A stretch of DNA of 64,000 bases from Cyanobacteria bacterium FACHB-471 (lineage in GTDB: Bacteria; Cyanobacteriota; Cyanobacteriia; Elainellales; Elainellaceae), in assembly GCA_014695345.1 (NCBI GenBank), contig JACJOC010000065.1:186001-250000 (forward strand). The letters run 5' to 3'. Below, piece by piece: positions 17,653-27,336 of this stretch. Positions within the stretch are counted from its first letter, which is position 1, and each line of letters starts with the position of its first letter. Both the position numbers and the translations under genes were made by a program. The notes beneath the pieces are model-generated. The model did no database searches and was not told the origin of the DNA. It saw nothing but the letters and a program-made list of their open reading frames with translations.

Positions 17653-17794
17653 GCTTAATTTACAAACCTAGATTCAAAGATGCAAGCTCTGTAAGTCCAT
17701 GGCATTCGGCAGCTATTCTTGAACTTTCAACGCTTTTGCCCGAATACCACGCCCCTACCCATCCAAGGCGATCCTTCGGGGTGCCTGCCACTAA

Positions 17795-17936
17795 ACATTG
17801 CTAATGTAAAGGCAAACAATGCTTCTGCATCACCCCACATTGTGAATATGATGAGCAACAATGCTTCTGTATCGCCTCACATTGCTAACGTGACGAACAA
17901 CAATGCTTCTGTGTCGCCTTGCATTGCTTCTACGGG
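17795..17936 (+). repeat. 42-bp tandem repeats
   Basis: Units start at 17795, 17837 and 17879, with a partial fourth at 17921. Each has ACATTG, a variable middle, then ACAATGCTTCTG. The period is exactly 42 bases, a multiple of three, and the plus-strand frame reads a 14-residue repeat rich in Asn, Ala and Ser. Confidence 0.85.
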
Positions 17937-17958
17937 CAGTGACAGCGACTCGCTAAAA

Positions 17959-18438
17959 CTACCCCTGCCCTTTTGCTGCCATTTGCCGAACAGCGCTGTG
18001 CAGATGGGGGTTGCCTTCGTTCCAGAAAACGATTTGCTTGATTTTGCTGATTTTCCAGCCTTTAGGCGTTCTCGTTAGCGTATGGATGTAATAGCCGTGC
18101 GTGTTAAAGCGATTCACACCCGTGTAATGGGGGTGAAATCGGTTAATGACAACACAGGACACACAGGTCGCTTCGTCTGTCTCAATCGTCAGGTTGAGGT
18201 TAGTCAACTGATGCTGAGTTTTGAGACTGCTAAGGGCAGTGCGTCTTGACGCGACAAAATCGTCGGCTTTGACTCTGATCGCAGGCTCGTTTCGTAGGTC
18301 GGAGTAGTCAGCTTCGATTTCATCCAAGAAACAAGAACGAAACTGATTCCAATCTTGTAAATCTAGACTGCTGGCAAACCGATTGACCACATTGCTGATT
18401 TCGGCGTGATCGAACATCAGTTCTAGTTTGGTGTCCAT
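17959..18438 (-). CDS. SnoaL-like (NTF2-fold) protein
   Basis: A 159-residue protein with the NTF2-like fold of the SnoaL_4/BaiE type: ISNVVNRFASSLDLQDWNQFRSCF at the start, then FVASRRTALSSLKTQHQLTNL, a strand CVSCVVINRFHPH and the closing GYYIHTLTRTPKGWKISKIKQ. Such proteins include small dehydratases, isomerases and binding proteins; the substrate cannot be told from sequence. The C-terminus (residues after about 145) overlaps nothing on its own strand, and the tandem repeats end about 20 bases away. Confidence 0.8.
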   Translation of the reverse strand: MDTKLELMFDHAEISNVVNRFASSLDLQDWNQFRSCFLDEIEADYSDLRNEPAIRVKADDFVASRRTALSSLKTQHQLTNLNLTIETDEATCVSCVVINRFHPHYTGVNRFNTHGYYIHTLTRTPKGWKISKIKQIVFWNEGNPHLHSAVRQMAAKGQG

Positions 18439-18669
18439 TCTTTTTCCCTGAGACAGGCGGTTTAGCAGGACTCACTAGCAGTGTAATCTACTGGCAGCAG
18501 ATCGTCCTTTCCTTCTCTACGAGTACAGAGTGAGCCTGTCCGGTAAATGTGAAGGGCGGTTGCCCCTCAGAAAGCAAAGTTTGCTAACGATGCGATCGCC
18601 TCATTTCACTTTGGCAAAAATTCAGAATTCAATGCTTGCTCAGGGGTGTAAGGACAGTTCAGAGGAAAT

Positions 18670-20175
18670 CTAGCTGCGATGCCAGGTGGTGATACCACCC
18701 GGTTGGTCAACCAGGATGATGCCTTTAGCTTTAAGTTCATCTCGGATGCGATCGCTCTCTGCAAAGTTCTTTGCTTTCCGGGCTTCTTGGCGCTGCTGGA
18801 TCATGTCCTCAATTTCAGCGTCAGTTGGGGAATCGGCTTGTTGCAGCTCTGCACTGGGTTTTGCTTCCAGTCCTAGAACTTGAGCAAGGCAGACGAGCGT
18901 TTGCCACTGTTCGCGGATGGTTTGGGCATCGGTGCTGGCTTCGCCCTGGTGAATCAGTAAGTTTCCTTCTTTCTGTAGGGCTTTGGCTAGCTCAAAGAGG
19001 ATGGCGATCGCCCCTGGCGTATTAAAATCGTCATCCATTGATTCCTGAAAGCGTTGAATAGCTTCGCTTTCAGAAGGAATTCGCATGTACTCTGGGTTGC
19101 CAAAAGAAGAATCGTCTGTATCTGTCCAGCCCAGTTGTTTACCGTACTGGTAGCCAAACAGCAGCCCGTCCTGGAGCGTTTCCCAGCTATTTTTGGCAGA
19201 GGCGATCGCTTCCTCCGTAAAGTCAATCGGTTTGCGGTACTGTGCCTGTAACACAAACAGCCTCAGCGCCATCGGGTCTGGTGCATCCGGTGCATCTAAA
19301 AGCTGGCGGATTGTGGTGAAGTTGCCCAGCGATTTGGACATCTTTTCGCCGCCCACGTTTACCATGCCGTTGTGCAACCAGTACTGCGCCAACGGTTTTC
19401 CTGTAACTGCTTCTGATTGGGCAATTTCATTCTCATGATGCGGAAACACCAGGTCAGCGCCACCGACATGAATGTCGATTGTGTCTGCTAACGTTCCGTC
19501 TGGGGTTCTAAACGCTTCGCGCACCATTGCCGAGCATTCAATGTGCCAACCCGGCCGACCTTCTCCCCAGGGAGATTCCCAGGCAGGTTCTCCAGGTTTG
19601 GCTGCTTTCCACAACGCAAAGTCAGACGGGTCTTGTTTCTTTTGTGCTTCGGGATCAGCCTCAACTCGACCGCTTGCCCCGGCTTTCATATCTTCGAGCC
19701 TGCGTCCCGATAGCCTGCCGTATTCGGGAAAATTTCGCACGGTATAGTAAACGTCGCCTTCTGCAGGATAGGCATAGCCTTTTTGCTCTAGTTCGTGAAT
19801 CAGACGTTTGATGCCGTCGAGCGTATGCGTGGCGCGGGGATACGCGTCGGCTTCAAGAATGTTGAGCCGAGCCATGTCTTCAAAGTAGGACTGGGTGTAG
19901 CGCTCTGCTACCTCCTGCATGGTGGAGCCTTCTTGCCGAGCTCGATTCAGGATTTTGTCGTCGATGTCAGTAAAGTTTTGTACGTAGCGCACGTCGTAGC
20001 CGCGCCACTGCAAATAGCGCCGTACCGTATCCCACACGATATAAGAGCGGGCGTGCCCCAGGTGGCAATAGTCATAGACCGTCACGCCGCAGCAGTACAT
20101 CCGCACCTTACCGGGTTCTAGGGGCTCAAAGGATTCTTTGTGGCGGGTGAGGGTGTTGTAAAGCTTTAGGGGCAT
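18670..20175 (-). CDS. cysS: cysteine--tRNA ligase
   Basis: CysS charges tRNA-Cys. The 501-residue length is usual. Class I signatures are HLGH at residues 38-41 and KMSKS in [11 protein letters not shown] (about residue 280). Zinc-binding positions include Cys29 region (CCGVTVYD), a Cys in HIECSAM and the [10 protein letters not shown] His/Glu. The C-terminal anticodon-binding region ends in [22 protein letters not shown]. It is a single transcription unit on the minus strand. Confidence 0.97.
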   Translation of the reverse strand: MPLKLYNTLTRHKESFEPLEPGKVRMYCCGVTVYDYCHLGHARSYIVWDTVRRYLQWRGYDVRYVQNFTDIDDKILNRARQEGSTMQEVAERYTQSYFEDMARLNILEADAYPRATHTLDGIKRLIHELEQKGYAYPAEGDVYYTVRNFPEYGRLSGRRLEDMKAGASGRVEADPEAQKKQDPSDFALWKAAKPGEPAWESPWGEGRPGWHIECSAMVREAFRTPDGTLADTIDIHVGGADLVFPHHENEIAQSEAVTGKPLAQYWLHNGMVNVGGEKMSKSLGNFTTIRQLLDAPDAPDPMALRLFVLQAQYRKPIDFTEEAIASAKNSWETLQDGLLFGYQYGKQLGWTDTDDSSFGNPEYMRIPSESEAIQRFQESMDDDFNTPGAIAILFELAKALQKEGNLLIHQGEASTDAQTIREQWQTLVCLAQVLGLEAKPSAELQQADSPTDAEIEDMIQQRQEARKAKNFAESDRIRDELKAKGIILVDQPGGITTWHRS

Positions 20176-20272
20176 GGCAGATTAGAGAGTGAAAGGGTGG
20201 AGTAGGGAAATTGGGAATGAGGGAGTAGGTATTTTGAGAAGGACTGCAATTTAAGGCTAGCAACCGAGAATA

Positions 20273-20298
20273 GATCAGTGATAATGATCAGTCATAAT
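20273..20298 (+). promoter_or_regulatory. candidate regulator site: 13-bp direct repeat
   Basis: GATCAGTGATAAT (20273-20285) is followed directly by GATCAGTCATAAT (20286-20298), one mismatch in 13. The overlapping TGATAATGATCAGTCA resembles the left half of Zur/Fur-type boxes (TGATAAT). It is 100 bases ahead of a COG0523 metal-GTPase gene, a common Zur target. Confidence 0.5.
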
Positions 20299-20397
20299 GG
20301 AGAGTGCAGATCAAACAAAGATTCATAGATTAGTCTTTGGCGATCGCTCAGCTTTTCACCATTCTCCTAACTTTTTGACGTTTTCTACCACTGTGCC

Positions 20398-21573
20398 ATG
20401 ACATCTGTAGTCACTCCTAACCAATCTGAAACGATGGATGACCTCAAGCGAGGGTTGCCCGTCACCATCATCACAGGCTTTCTGGGCAGCGGTAAAACCA
20501 CTCTCCTCAACCACATTCTGACCAACCAGGAAGGACTGAAGACTGCGGTCTTGGTCAACGAATTTGGCGAAATCGGCATCGACAACGAGTTGCTGATTAC
20601 CACAGGCGACGACAACATGGTGGAGCTGAGCAATGGCTGCATCTGCTGCACCATCAACAACGACTTGATGGAAGCGGTCTACAAGGTTTTAGAGCGTCAG
20701 GATCAGATTGACTACCTGGTTGTTGAAACAACTGGATTGGCAGACCCACTGCCCGTTGCGCTGACGTTTTTGGGAACGGAACTGCGCGATTTAACCCGAC
20801 TTGACTCCATCGTTACGGTAGTTGATGCGGAGAATTACAGCCTTGACCTGTTTAACAGTCAGGCGGCGCACAATCAAATCGCTTACGGTGACATCATTCT
20901 GCTGAATAAAGCCGACTTAGTTGACGAGGCTGACCTGGATTTGCTGGAGGTTAAGATTCGTGAGGTCAAGGAAGGCGCTCGGATTTTGCGGACAACTCAG
21001 GCGCAGGTGCCACTGCCTCTCATCCTGAGCGTTGGGTTATTTGAATCTGACAAATATTTCAACTCGAATGGTTCAGCGTCTGAGCATGACCACGACCATG
21101 ACCACGATCATGGGCATGAGGCTCACGACCATGACCACGCTCACGACCACTCCGATCACTCGGAGTGCGATCACGATCATGGGCACTGCGCTCATGACCA
21201 CGATCATGACCATCACCATCACTCAGACCATTTGGCGGTAGATGGGTTCACCTCAATTTCTTTCCTGAGCGACAAGCCGTTTGCGATCAGGAAGTTTCAA
21301 AATTTCCTGGATAATCAGCTTCCCGCCAGCGTGTTTCGGGCCAAGGGGATTCTCTGGTTTGATGAAAGCCGGGATGAGCAGGGCAAGCCGAAGCGCCATA
21401 TTTTCCACCTCAGCGGTAAGCGATTCTCGCTAGACGATGATGAGTGGAAGACCGCACCGAAGAATCAGCTTGTGCTGATTGGGCAAGATTTGGATCATGA
21501 GAAGTTGCGATCGCAACTCGAAGCTTGTGTTTGTATGCCTTCTACCAATCGCGGTCGCGGTTTTGGCAGGTAG
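20398..21573 (+). CDS. COG0523 (CobW/ZNG-type) metal-handling GTPase
   Basis: A 391-residue G3E GTPase. Walker A GFLGSGKTT is at residues 27-35, the metal-binding CICC at 81-84, switch residues in ETTGLADP and the guanine motif NKAD. Between the GTPase and C-terminal domains, roughly residues 229-279, lies a stretch of alternating His and Asp with two Cys, able to bind several metal ions. The C-terminal CobW domain (RAKGILWFD, RHIFHLSGKRF) is complete. COG0523 members deliver zinc or cobalt to client proteins. A repeat resembling a zinc-regulator site lies upstream; dtd follows 15 bases later. Confidence 0.92.
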   Translation: MTSVVTPNQSETMDDLKRGLPVTIITGFLGSGKTTLLNHILTNQEGLKTAVLVNEFGEIGIDNELLITTGDDNMVELSNGCICCTINNDLMEAVYKVLERQDQIDYLVVETTGLADPLPVALTFLGTELRDLTRLDSIVTVVDAENYSLDLFNSQAAHNQIAYGDIILLNKADLVDEADLDLLEVKIREVKEGARILRTTQAQVPLPLILSVGLFESDKYFNSNGSASEHDHDHDHDHGHEAHDHDHAHDHSDHSECDHDHGHCAHDHDHDHHHHSDHLAVDGFTSISFLSDKPFAIRKFQNFLDNQLPASVFRAKGILWFDESRDEQGKPKRHIFHLSGKRFSLDDDEWKTAPKNQLVLIGQDLDHEKLRSQLEACVCMPSTNRGRGFGR

Positions 21574-21588
21574 ACAACCAGTAAAACT

Positions 21589-22041
21589 TTGCGAGTCGTT
21601 CTTCAGCGAGTTACCCATTCCCAAGTCGTGGTCGATGGTGAGGTCATCGGTCTGATTGGGCGTGGGTTGAACCTGCTGGTTGGCATTGCCGATTCTGATA
21701 CTGAGGCAGAACTGGAGTGGATGGCGCGAAAGTGTCTGGAACTGCGGATTTTTCCAGATGCAAGCGGCAAGTTCGATCGCTCAGTTTTGGACATACAGGG
21801 TGAACTGCTGGTCGTAAGCCAGTTCACTTTGTATGGAGATTGCCGCAAGGGTCGTCGCCCTTCCTTTGACAAAGCTGCTGCCCCGGCGAGCGCTGAATCT
21901 TTGTACAACCAGTTTGTAGAAAAACTGCAGCAGAGCGGCTTAAAAGTCGAAACTGGAAAGTTTGGTGCAATGATGCAAGTTTCGATTGAGAATGACGGAC
22001 CTGTGACGCTGCTGCTGGAAACTCCGTCAGCGCAAGTATGA
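21589..22041 (+). CDS. dtd: D-aminoacyl-tRNA deacylase
   Basis: DTD hydrolyses D-amino acids (and glycine) wrongly attached to tRNA. The 150-residue length is standard. Motifs [19 protein letters not shown] and the C-terminal [11 protein letters not shown] correspond to the two conserved DTD signatures (SQFTL and NxGPVT). The start is TTG at 21589, giving the normal [13 protein letters not shown] opening; no ATG is available in the right place. It follows the COG0523 gene by 15 bases and is probably cotranscribed. Confidence 0.95.
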   Translation: MRVVLQRVTHSQVVVDGEVIGLIGRGLNLLVGIADSDTEAELEWMARKCLELRIFPDASGKFDRSVLDIQGELLVVSQFTLYGDCRKGRRPSFDKAAAPASAESLYNQFVEKLQQSGLKVETGKFGAMMQVSIENDGPVTLLLETPSAQV

Positions 22042-22149
22042 GACATATTAGAAATACTAATATACTTTTGCTGAAAAATTGTTGACGGCTTATGGATATT
22101 CGACTAGTGTGAAGAAGTATTTCACGATGATTGCTATAGGTAACATTAA

Positions 22150-22941
22150 ATGACAGGTGTTGTAGCTTCGGGTTTGTCTCAGTTTCAGCGTTGCCGAGAT
22201 CAATTCGCCCCAGCGTTAGCACCTGGTTCAACGGTTTTCTGCGATTTTGATGGGCCGATTGTAGACGTATCTGAGCGGTATTACAGCACCTATCAGCTTG
22301 GGTTAGCAGAGGTACAGGCAATCTACCAAGCTGAAGGAATAACGCTGCCAATTCGGGTTTTGAGTAAGGTGCAATTCTGGCAGATGAAGCAAGATCGGGT
22401 GCCCGACCTGGAAATTGCAATGCGATCGGGTTTGCAGCAGGCGCAGATCGATTTGTTTTTGCAGCGAGTCAGCCAAATCGTAAATCAGCCGACGCTGCTA
22501 CATAAGGATCAGCTTCAGTTGGGTGTGCGCTGGGCCCTGGCAATGCTTCATGCTAGAGGGATTCGATTAGTGTTGGTGACGCTGCGCTGTCAAACGCAGG
22601 CAATTCAGATTTTGCAGAACTATGGGCTGACTCACCTGTTTAGCGCAATCTGGGGTACTCAAGACGAGACAGCAGCTTATCGCAACTACGCAGACGAAAA
22701 AACGCGGCTTTTGGTATCGGCTTTGGAGTCTTCCCAGCAAGAGAGAGCGGCTTCAGAGCTGTCGCGGTGTGCCTGGATGATTGGCGATACTGAGGCAGAT
22801 ATTCTAGCTGGACAGGCAACAGGGGTTTCGACGATCGCCCTCACCTGCGGTATTCGTAGTCGCACTTACCTAGAAAAATTTACCCCAACCTGCATTTACA
22901 GCGACTTGCTTTCCGCGACTCGCTATTTAATTGGAGAATAA
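22150..22941 (+). CDS. HAD-superfamily hydrolase
   Basis: A 263-residue HAD phosphatase. Motif I is CDFDGPIVD with Asp32 and Asp34 as nucleophile and acid/base; motif II is VLVTLR; motif IV is MIGDTEADILAG. A helical cap lies between about residues 50 and 115. The general resemblance is to phosphoglycolate-phosphatase-like enzymes (Gph group), but the substrate cannot be read from the sequence. It is on the same strand as dtd with a 108-base gap. Confidence 0.82.
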   Translation: MTGVVASGLSQFQRCRDQFAPALAPGSTVFCDFDGPIVDVSERYYSTYQLGLAEVQAIYQAEGITLPIRVLSKVQFWQMKQDRVPDLEIAMRSGLQQAQIDLFLQRVSQIVNQPTLLHKDQLQLGVRWALAMLHARGIRLVLVTLRCQTQAIQILQNYGLTHLFSAIWGTQDETAAYRNYADEKTRLLVSALESSQQERAASELSRCAWMIGDTEADILAGQATGVSTIALTCGIRSRTYLEKFTPTCIYSDLLSATRYLIGE

Positions 22942-23148
22942 GCAGGTTCTGTCGCTTCACTTTGATAAACAAGCTTGATAGATAAGAATGCTCGTCAACG
23001 TACCCTTACGCTTGGAGGGGCAAATCTTCTCAACGGCTGGAAAAAGCGATCGCCCTGATTGCTATCTGATAGCGGTAAGCTTAATATTGCTGATTTCAGC
23101 TTGATCACCCAGTAAAACCTAGGGTGGCACAGTGTAAGTGAGGAGATT

Positions 23149-23925
23149 ATGAAGCGGCGACAGTTTGTTCGATATACAGGAGCAGTGCTGACAGCAGCAG
23201 CAACCACCGGGGCGATCGCTCGGTTTCAGCCTGTTCAGGCTCAGTCTAATGAGGCGCTTTCGGTTCAGTGGTTAGGACATACCTGTTTCCGGTTCACGGG
23301 CGGCGGACGACGCATTCTGGTTAATCCATTTCGTCCCATTGGCTGCACGGCAGGATACCGTGCTCCTCAGGTAGACACTGACCTGGTGATGATCAGCAGT
23401 CGTTTGCTAGACGAAGGAGTGGTCGAAGGCATTCCTGGAAACCCACGTTTACTAGCTGAACCAGGCGTTTACCAATTTAACGGACTTGAAGTCTCAGGCG
23501 TCAGCACTGAACACGACCGCTTAGGCGGACGGCAATTTGGCACCAACGTGGTGTGGAAGTGGAATCAATCTGGAATTAACGTCGTTCACATGGGCGGCAT
23601 TGCCTCCCCAATCACCGTTGAACAGCAGATTTTAATCGGTCGTCCTGACGTAGCGCTGATTCCGGTGGGTGGTGGCCCAAAAGCTTACACTCCCGAAGAA
23701 GCTGTGCAGGCAGTGCGAACGCTCAACCCCAAAGTTGTCATTCCGACGCATTATCGCACCCAAGCAGCCGACGCGAATGCTTGCGACATCGTAGCGATAG
23801 ATGGATTTCTGACTTTGATGGAAGGCTCTACCATTCAACGGGTGAATAGTGACACAACTTCCATTCGTCGCTCTGATTTGCCCGAAAGCGGTACAAGAGT
23901 AACAGTCCTGAGCTACAGCTTCTAG
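23149..23925 (+). CDS. exported metallo-beta-lactamase-fold protein with degenerate metal site
   Basis: A 258-residue protein with an N-terminal export signal that has a twin-arginine-like motif (KRRQFVRYTG, Arg3-Arg4). The mature part follows the UlaG-like beta-lactamase fold: VQWLGHTCFRFTGG, ILVNPFRP, VVHMGG, IGRPDVALIPVGGGPKAYTPEEAV and VVIPTHYRT. The usual HxHxDH loop is replaced by ISSRLLDEG and the later HLGD is HMGG, so most metal ligands are missing while a few His remain. It may bind a ligand without hydrolase activity. A Xaa-Pro peptidase gene follows by 67 bases. Confidence 0.78.
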   Translation: MKRRQFVRYTGAVLTAAATTGAIARFQPVQAQSNEALSVQWLGHTCFRFTGGGRRILVNPFRPIGCTAGYRAPQVDTDLVMISSRLLDEGVVEGIPGNPRLLAEPGVYQFNGLEVSGVSTEHDRLGGRQFGTNVVWKWNQSGINVVHMGGIASPITVEQQILIGRPDVALIPVGGGPKAYTPEEAVQAVRTLNPKVVIPTHYRTQAADANACDIVAIDGFLTLMEGSTIQRVNSDTTSIRRSDLPESGTRVTVLSYSF

Positions 23926-23992
23926 TTCACTGACTAATAGTCATACATCACGTCAACCCCTAATTTGCACTTAATCTGCACTACCTCAGCAC

Positions 23993-25306
23993 ATGGCAAT
24001 GCAACAGGAATATGCTCAGCGGCGTGAGCAATTAATGGCACGAGTTGGCAAAGGAACGGCGGTGTTTCGCAGTGCGCCGATGGCAGTGATGCACAATGAT
24101 GTGGAGTACAACTTCCGGCAGGACAGCGATTTCTTTTACCTGACTGGCTTTAATGAACCTCAGGCAGTCGCAGTTTTGGCACCGCACCATGAAGAGCATA
24201 AGTTTGTGCTGTTTGTGCAGCCGAAAGACCCGGAGCGGGAAACCTGGACGGGCTATCGGGTAGGGGTTGAGGCGGCAAAGGAACGGTTTGGCGCTGATGA
24301 GGTTTATCCGATCGCCGAATTGGATGAAAAGCTGCCCCAATATCTGGAAAAAGCTGACCGAATTTACTACCGGCTAGGGCGCGATCGCCCTTTCAACGAC
24401 ACCATTCTGAAGCACTGGCAGCGCTTGATGAGGAGTTATCCCAAGCGCGGTACTGGCCCAATCGCCATTGAAGATCCGGCTCCAACGCTGCATTCTCTAC
24501 GGCAAATCAAAAGTCCGGCTGAGCTAGAGCTAATGCGTACAGCAGCAGCTATTTCAGTGGATGCTCACAATCGGGCGCGGGAGTTTACTCAGCCAGGGCG
24601 CTATGAATACGAAGTGCAAGCGGAGATGGAACACACCTTCCGCTTGCGAGGTGGAATGGGTCCCGCCTACCCTTCGATCGTGGCCTCGGGAGCGAACGCC
24701 TGTGTGCTGCACTACACCGAAAATGAGCGCCAGATGCAGGACGGTGAGCTATTGCTGATTGATGCAGGCTGCGCCTATGACTACTACAACGCTGATATTA
24801 CCCGCACTTTCCCGGTAGGGGGTAAGTTTACGCCAGAGCAAAAGACGCTGTATGAGATTGTGCTAAAGGCTCAACTGGAGGCGATCGCCCAAGTTCATCC
24901 AGGCAACCCCTACGGTCAGATTCATGACACAGCCGTGCGCGTGATTGTGGAAGGGCTGATGGAGTTGGGACTGCTGCAAGGTGACATTGAGGAAATCATT
25001 AAAGAAGAAAAATACAAGCCTTTTTACATGCACCGCACGGGGCACTGGCTCGGTTTGGATGTGCATGATGTTGGGGTGTATCAGCACGGTGAAACGCCCC
25101 ATAACCTGGAACCTGGGCAGGTTCTTACTGTAGAACCCGGAATTTACATTGCACCGGATATCAAACCTGTAGAAGGACAGCCCGAAGTTGACCCTTGCTG
25201 GCGTGGAATCGGCATTCGAATTGAGGATGATGTGCTGGTGACTTCAGCAGGACATGAGGTGTTGACGGCTGGTGTACCGAAGGCGATCGAGGAGATAGAG
25301 CGTTAG
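23993..25306 (+). CDS. pepP: Xaa-Pro aminopeptidase P
   Basis: A 437-residue aminopeptidase P. The N-terminal AMP_N domain (residues 1-150) contains FRQDSDFFYLTGF. The C-terminal pita-bread domain carries the dimetal ligands: Asp in LIDAGCAYDYYNADITRTFP, His in MHRTGHWLGLDVHDVG, and Glu in LTVEPGIYI and IRIEDDVLV. It releases N-terminal residues before proline in the cytoplasm. The ATG at 23993 is the first in frame and gives an N-terminus of normal length. Confidence 0.93.
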   Translation: MAMQQEYAQRREQLMARVGKGTAVFRSAPMAVMHNDVEYNFRQDSDFFYLTGFNEPQAVAVLAPHHEEHKFVLFVQPKDPERETWTGYRVGVEAAKERFGADEVYPIAELDEKLPQYLEKADRIYYRLGRDRPFNDTILKHWQRLMRSYPKRGTGPIAIEDPAPTLHSLRQIKSPAELELMRTAAAISVDAHNRAREFTQPGRYEYEVQAEMEHTFRLRGGMGPAYPSIVASGANACVLHYTENERQMQDGELLLIDAGCAYDYYNADITRTFPVGGKFTPEQKTLYEIVLKAQLEAIAQVHPGNPYGQIHDTAVRVIVEGLMELGLLQGDIEEIIKEEKYKPFYMHRTGHWLGLDVHDVGVYQHGETPHNLEPGQVLTVEPGIYIAPDIKPVEGQPEVDPCWRGIGIRIEDDVLVTSAGHEVLTAGVPKAIEEIER

Positions 25307-25473
25307 AAATGGGATTGTGAATTAGATTGTGTCAAGTAGGAAAAATTCAATCGGAAACCTGCTTTCGATTAGGATGGAACGCAAGCGATCGCGCACCAAA
25401 ATTGAACGCCCATTCACATACAGTAGCTTCTTGATGGGCACGAGTTGATGCTCTTTGCCCATACTACGTTTGA

Positions 25474-27273
25474 TCATTCTTCTGATGTCTGAAACCATTC
25501 AGTAATGCTCTCTGCGATCGCTTCTGCTAACTGCTCCTGTTCTTCTGGGTCAACGATCCACTCAAACTCTTCTGGGTTAATCATGAAGCCAAGTTCTAGC
25601 AGTACGGAGGGAGCAATGCTGGGACGAGTGAGTGCCAAATTATTCCAAAACACACCATAAGAGGGGCGACCGCGAGTTTCAACCAGATGGTTGTGCAGAA
25701 ATACGGCTAGGCTGTGCGCTTGAGGGTGGTACCAAAAGGTGCCGATTCCGGCGGTGTTGGCTGCGTCACCAGAATCGGGTAGGGCGTTGTAGTGAATGCT
25801 GAGAGCGATCGCTGGCTCCAATTGGTTAATCAAATCTACTCGGTCTTGCGGATACAAGTCTGCGTCACCTTCGCGGGTCATGTAAACTGTGGCTCCGCGT
25901 GCGATTAAGCGATCGCGAATCAGGTTCGCCATCACCAGGTTTATCTCTTTTTCGGGATAGCCCGTTGGCCCACGTGACCCTAAATCTTCAGGTCCACCGT
26001 GCCCTGGATCGATTAGGATGCTGATTCCGGCAAGGGGTTGGCTTCTGTTGTTCGCTATCTCAGGTGGATGTCGCAGGGACAAGACTAAACTGGTGCCTTC
26101 ATACGCCAACTCATAGCCCCACTGCTGCTCGGTTTTGAGCTGAAAGGTGTACTGGATTTGGTCAGGGGAAATCTGCTGCCAGTCCAGCCATTCGATTAAG
26201 GGATCGTCGTTAAGCAAAATGGTGTCGGTCTGGGCAGTCGTGTTGTAAAGCGTCAGGGTGAAAGTGTCGCTGCCCTGGTTGACGCTAACGGGGACGGGCA
26301 CCTGGAGCGGAAAGGTAATCTGAGTGCGATCGCTAAGCTGCTCAGCTCGAATACTGCGAATCAGCGATCGCGGCGGTACAGGGCTCTCGGAAACCTGGAC
26401 TTCCGTTGCTCGAATCCAGGCTCCGTAGTCGAGCCGATACCATTCACCTTCTCGTCCAGTGACGGTAGCTCTAGTTCCGGTGGGTAGAGGGGTAAGGCGG
26501 GAATGGTCAGTGCTGGGTCCAGTACGGGCGGTGCCGGAAGCGGCAGTTACTTCCACGACCTGAAATTGCACAGGGGAAAGGATTTCTACGGTTCCAGGGG
26601 CTTGCTGGCGAACCGTTTCGCCGTTCAGGGTTAGCTCAAATTGGGGTTGCCCTAAGTTGCCTATCTGGGTTGTTACACCACATCCCTGATAGGTATTGGC
26701 GGTAGCTGTGACAGGCTGGTTTTGCAGCGTTAGAACGGCAGAGTTGGGCGGTAGATCGGTAGTGTTTTGGGGCAAAAGCGGAATGGTTTGATTGCCCAAG
26801 CTGACGGAAACGGTGGCGTTGGTGGGGGCGATCGCACTAAAGCAAATCGGTTCGTTGGGCTGTCGGGAAATATCCACGGCAGGGGTAAGTGATCCTTCGG
26901 CAAAGGCTGTTCCGACGGGTGCAGGCGGATCGGCGGAAACGCGATTAACCCGAATCACTAATTCCTGATCCTGGTAGCGCAAGGTAAACACGTTTTCGCC
27001 AAGCTGTAGCGGCAAGCTGGGGGCAAAGTGTCCGGCGGGGCTGCGGGCGATCGCTTCCCCATTTACCTCAACTTCACCTTCGGCTGGGGCGGTGCCAATG
27101 AGAAAGATTTGGTTGGCGGTGGTTTCGTGGTTATTGGGTGGGTAGACGACGGATAAGGGTTGGTTTGTCTGGGCGATCGCTGCTGTTCCTGCCATTCCCA
27201 TCATCATGAAGCTGATGCTTGTATTCCACGCAATGCTGCTGAACCTGCTCATACCAAACCTGCCTGAACTCAT
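25474..27273 (-). CDS. N-acetylmuramoyl-L-alanine amidase
   Basis: A 599-residue exported amidase that cleaves peptide stems from peptidoglycan. A signal sequence ends near AAIAQ (residue 35). Next come an Ig-like domain (about 45-110), an SH3-type domain (about 245-295, TGPSTDHSRLTPLPTG) and a beta-rich AMIN-like segment (about 300-405). The Amidase_3 domain starts at ILIDPGHGG with zinc ligands His in DPGHGG, Glu in YPEKEINL and His in SIHYNAL; the catalytic Glu is in LLELGFM. An AMIN-like region suggests targeting to the septum or wall. Convergent pepP ends 167 bases away. Confidence 0.9.
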   Translation of the reverse strand: MSSGRFGMSRFSSIAWNTSISFMMMGMAGTAAIAQTNQPLSVVYPPNNHETTANQIFLIGTAPAEGEVEVNGEAIARSPAGHFAPSLPLQLGENVFTLRYQDQELVIRVNRVSADPPAPVGTAFAEGSLTPAVDISRQPNEPICFSAIAPTNATVSVSLGNQTIPLLPQNTTDLPPNSAVLTLQNQPVTATANTYQGCGVTTQIGNLGQPQFELTLNGETVRQQAPGTVEILSPVQFQVVEVTAASGTARTGPSTDHSRLTPLPTGTRATVTGREGEWYRLDYGAWIRATEVQVSESPVPPRSLIRSIRAEQLSDRTQITFPLQVPVPVSVNQGSDTFTLTLYNTTAQTDTILLNDDPLIEWLDWQQISPDQIQYTFQLKTEQQWGYELAYEGTSLVLSLRHPPEIANNRSQPLAGISILIDPGHGGPEDLGSRGPTGYPEKEINLVMANLIRDRLIARGATVYMTREGDADLYPQDRVDLINQLEPAIALSIHYNALPDSGDAANTAGIGTFWYHPQAHSLAVFLHNHLVETRGRPSYGVFWNNLALTRPSIAPSVLLELGFMINPEEFEWIVDPEEQEQLAEAIAESITEWFQTSEE

Positions 27274-27336
27274 GATGGACTATAAACCAAAAGGCATCGC
27301 TTAAGCTAATAGCGATCGCCATAAAGCCTAATCAAG

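Larger units (their letters stand above)
17536..17958. other. repeat-filled intergenic region
   Basis: 423 bases after the amine oxidase gene, largely made up of a palindromic element (17549-17652) and 42-bp tandem repeats (17795-17936). A TTG-initiated open frame crosses the tandem repeats but runs into the antisense of the next gene, so I do not call it. Confidence 0.6.

Noticed and set aside
17795-17936. Possible CRISPR array
   Set aside because: The units abut with no unique spacers of constant length, and no cas genes are present.
17719-18078. A TTG-initiated 119-residue frame through the 42-bp repeats
   Set aside because: The second part is antisense to the SnoaL-like gene and the first part is only repeat. 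I treat it as repeat, not gene.
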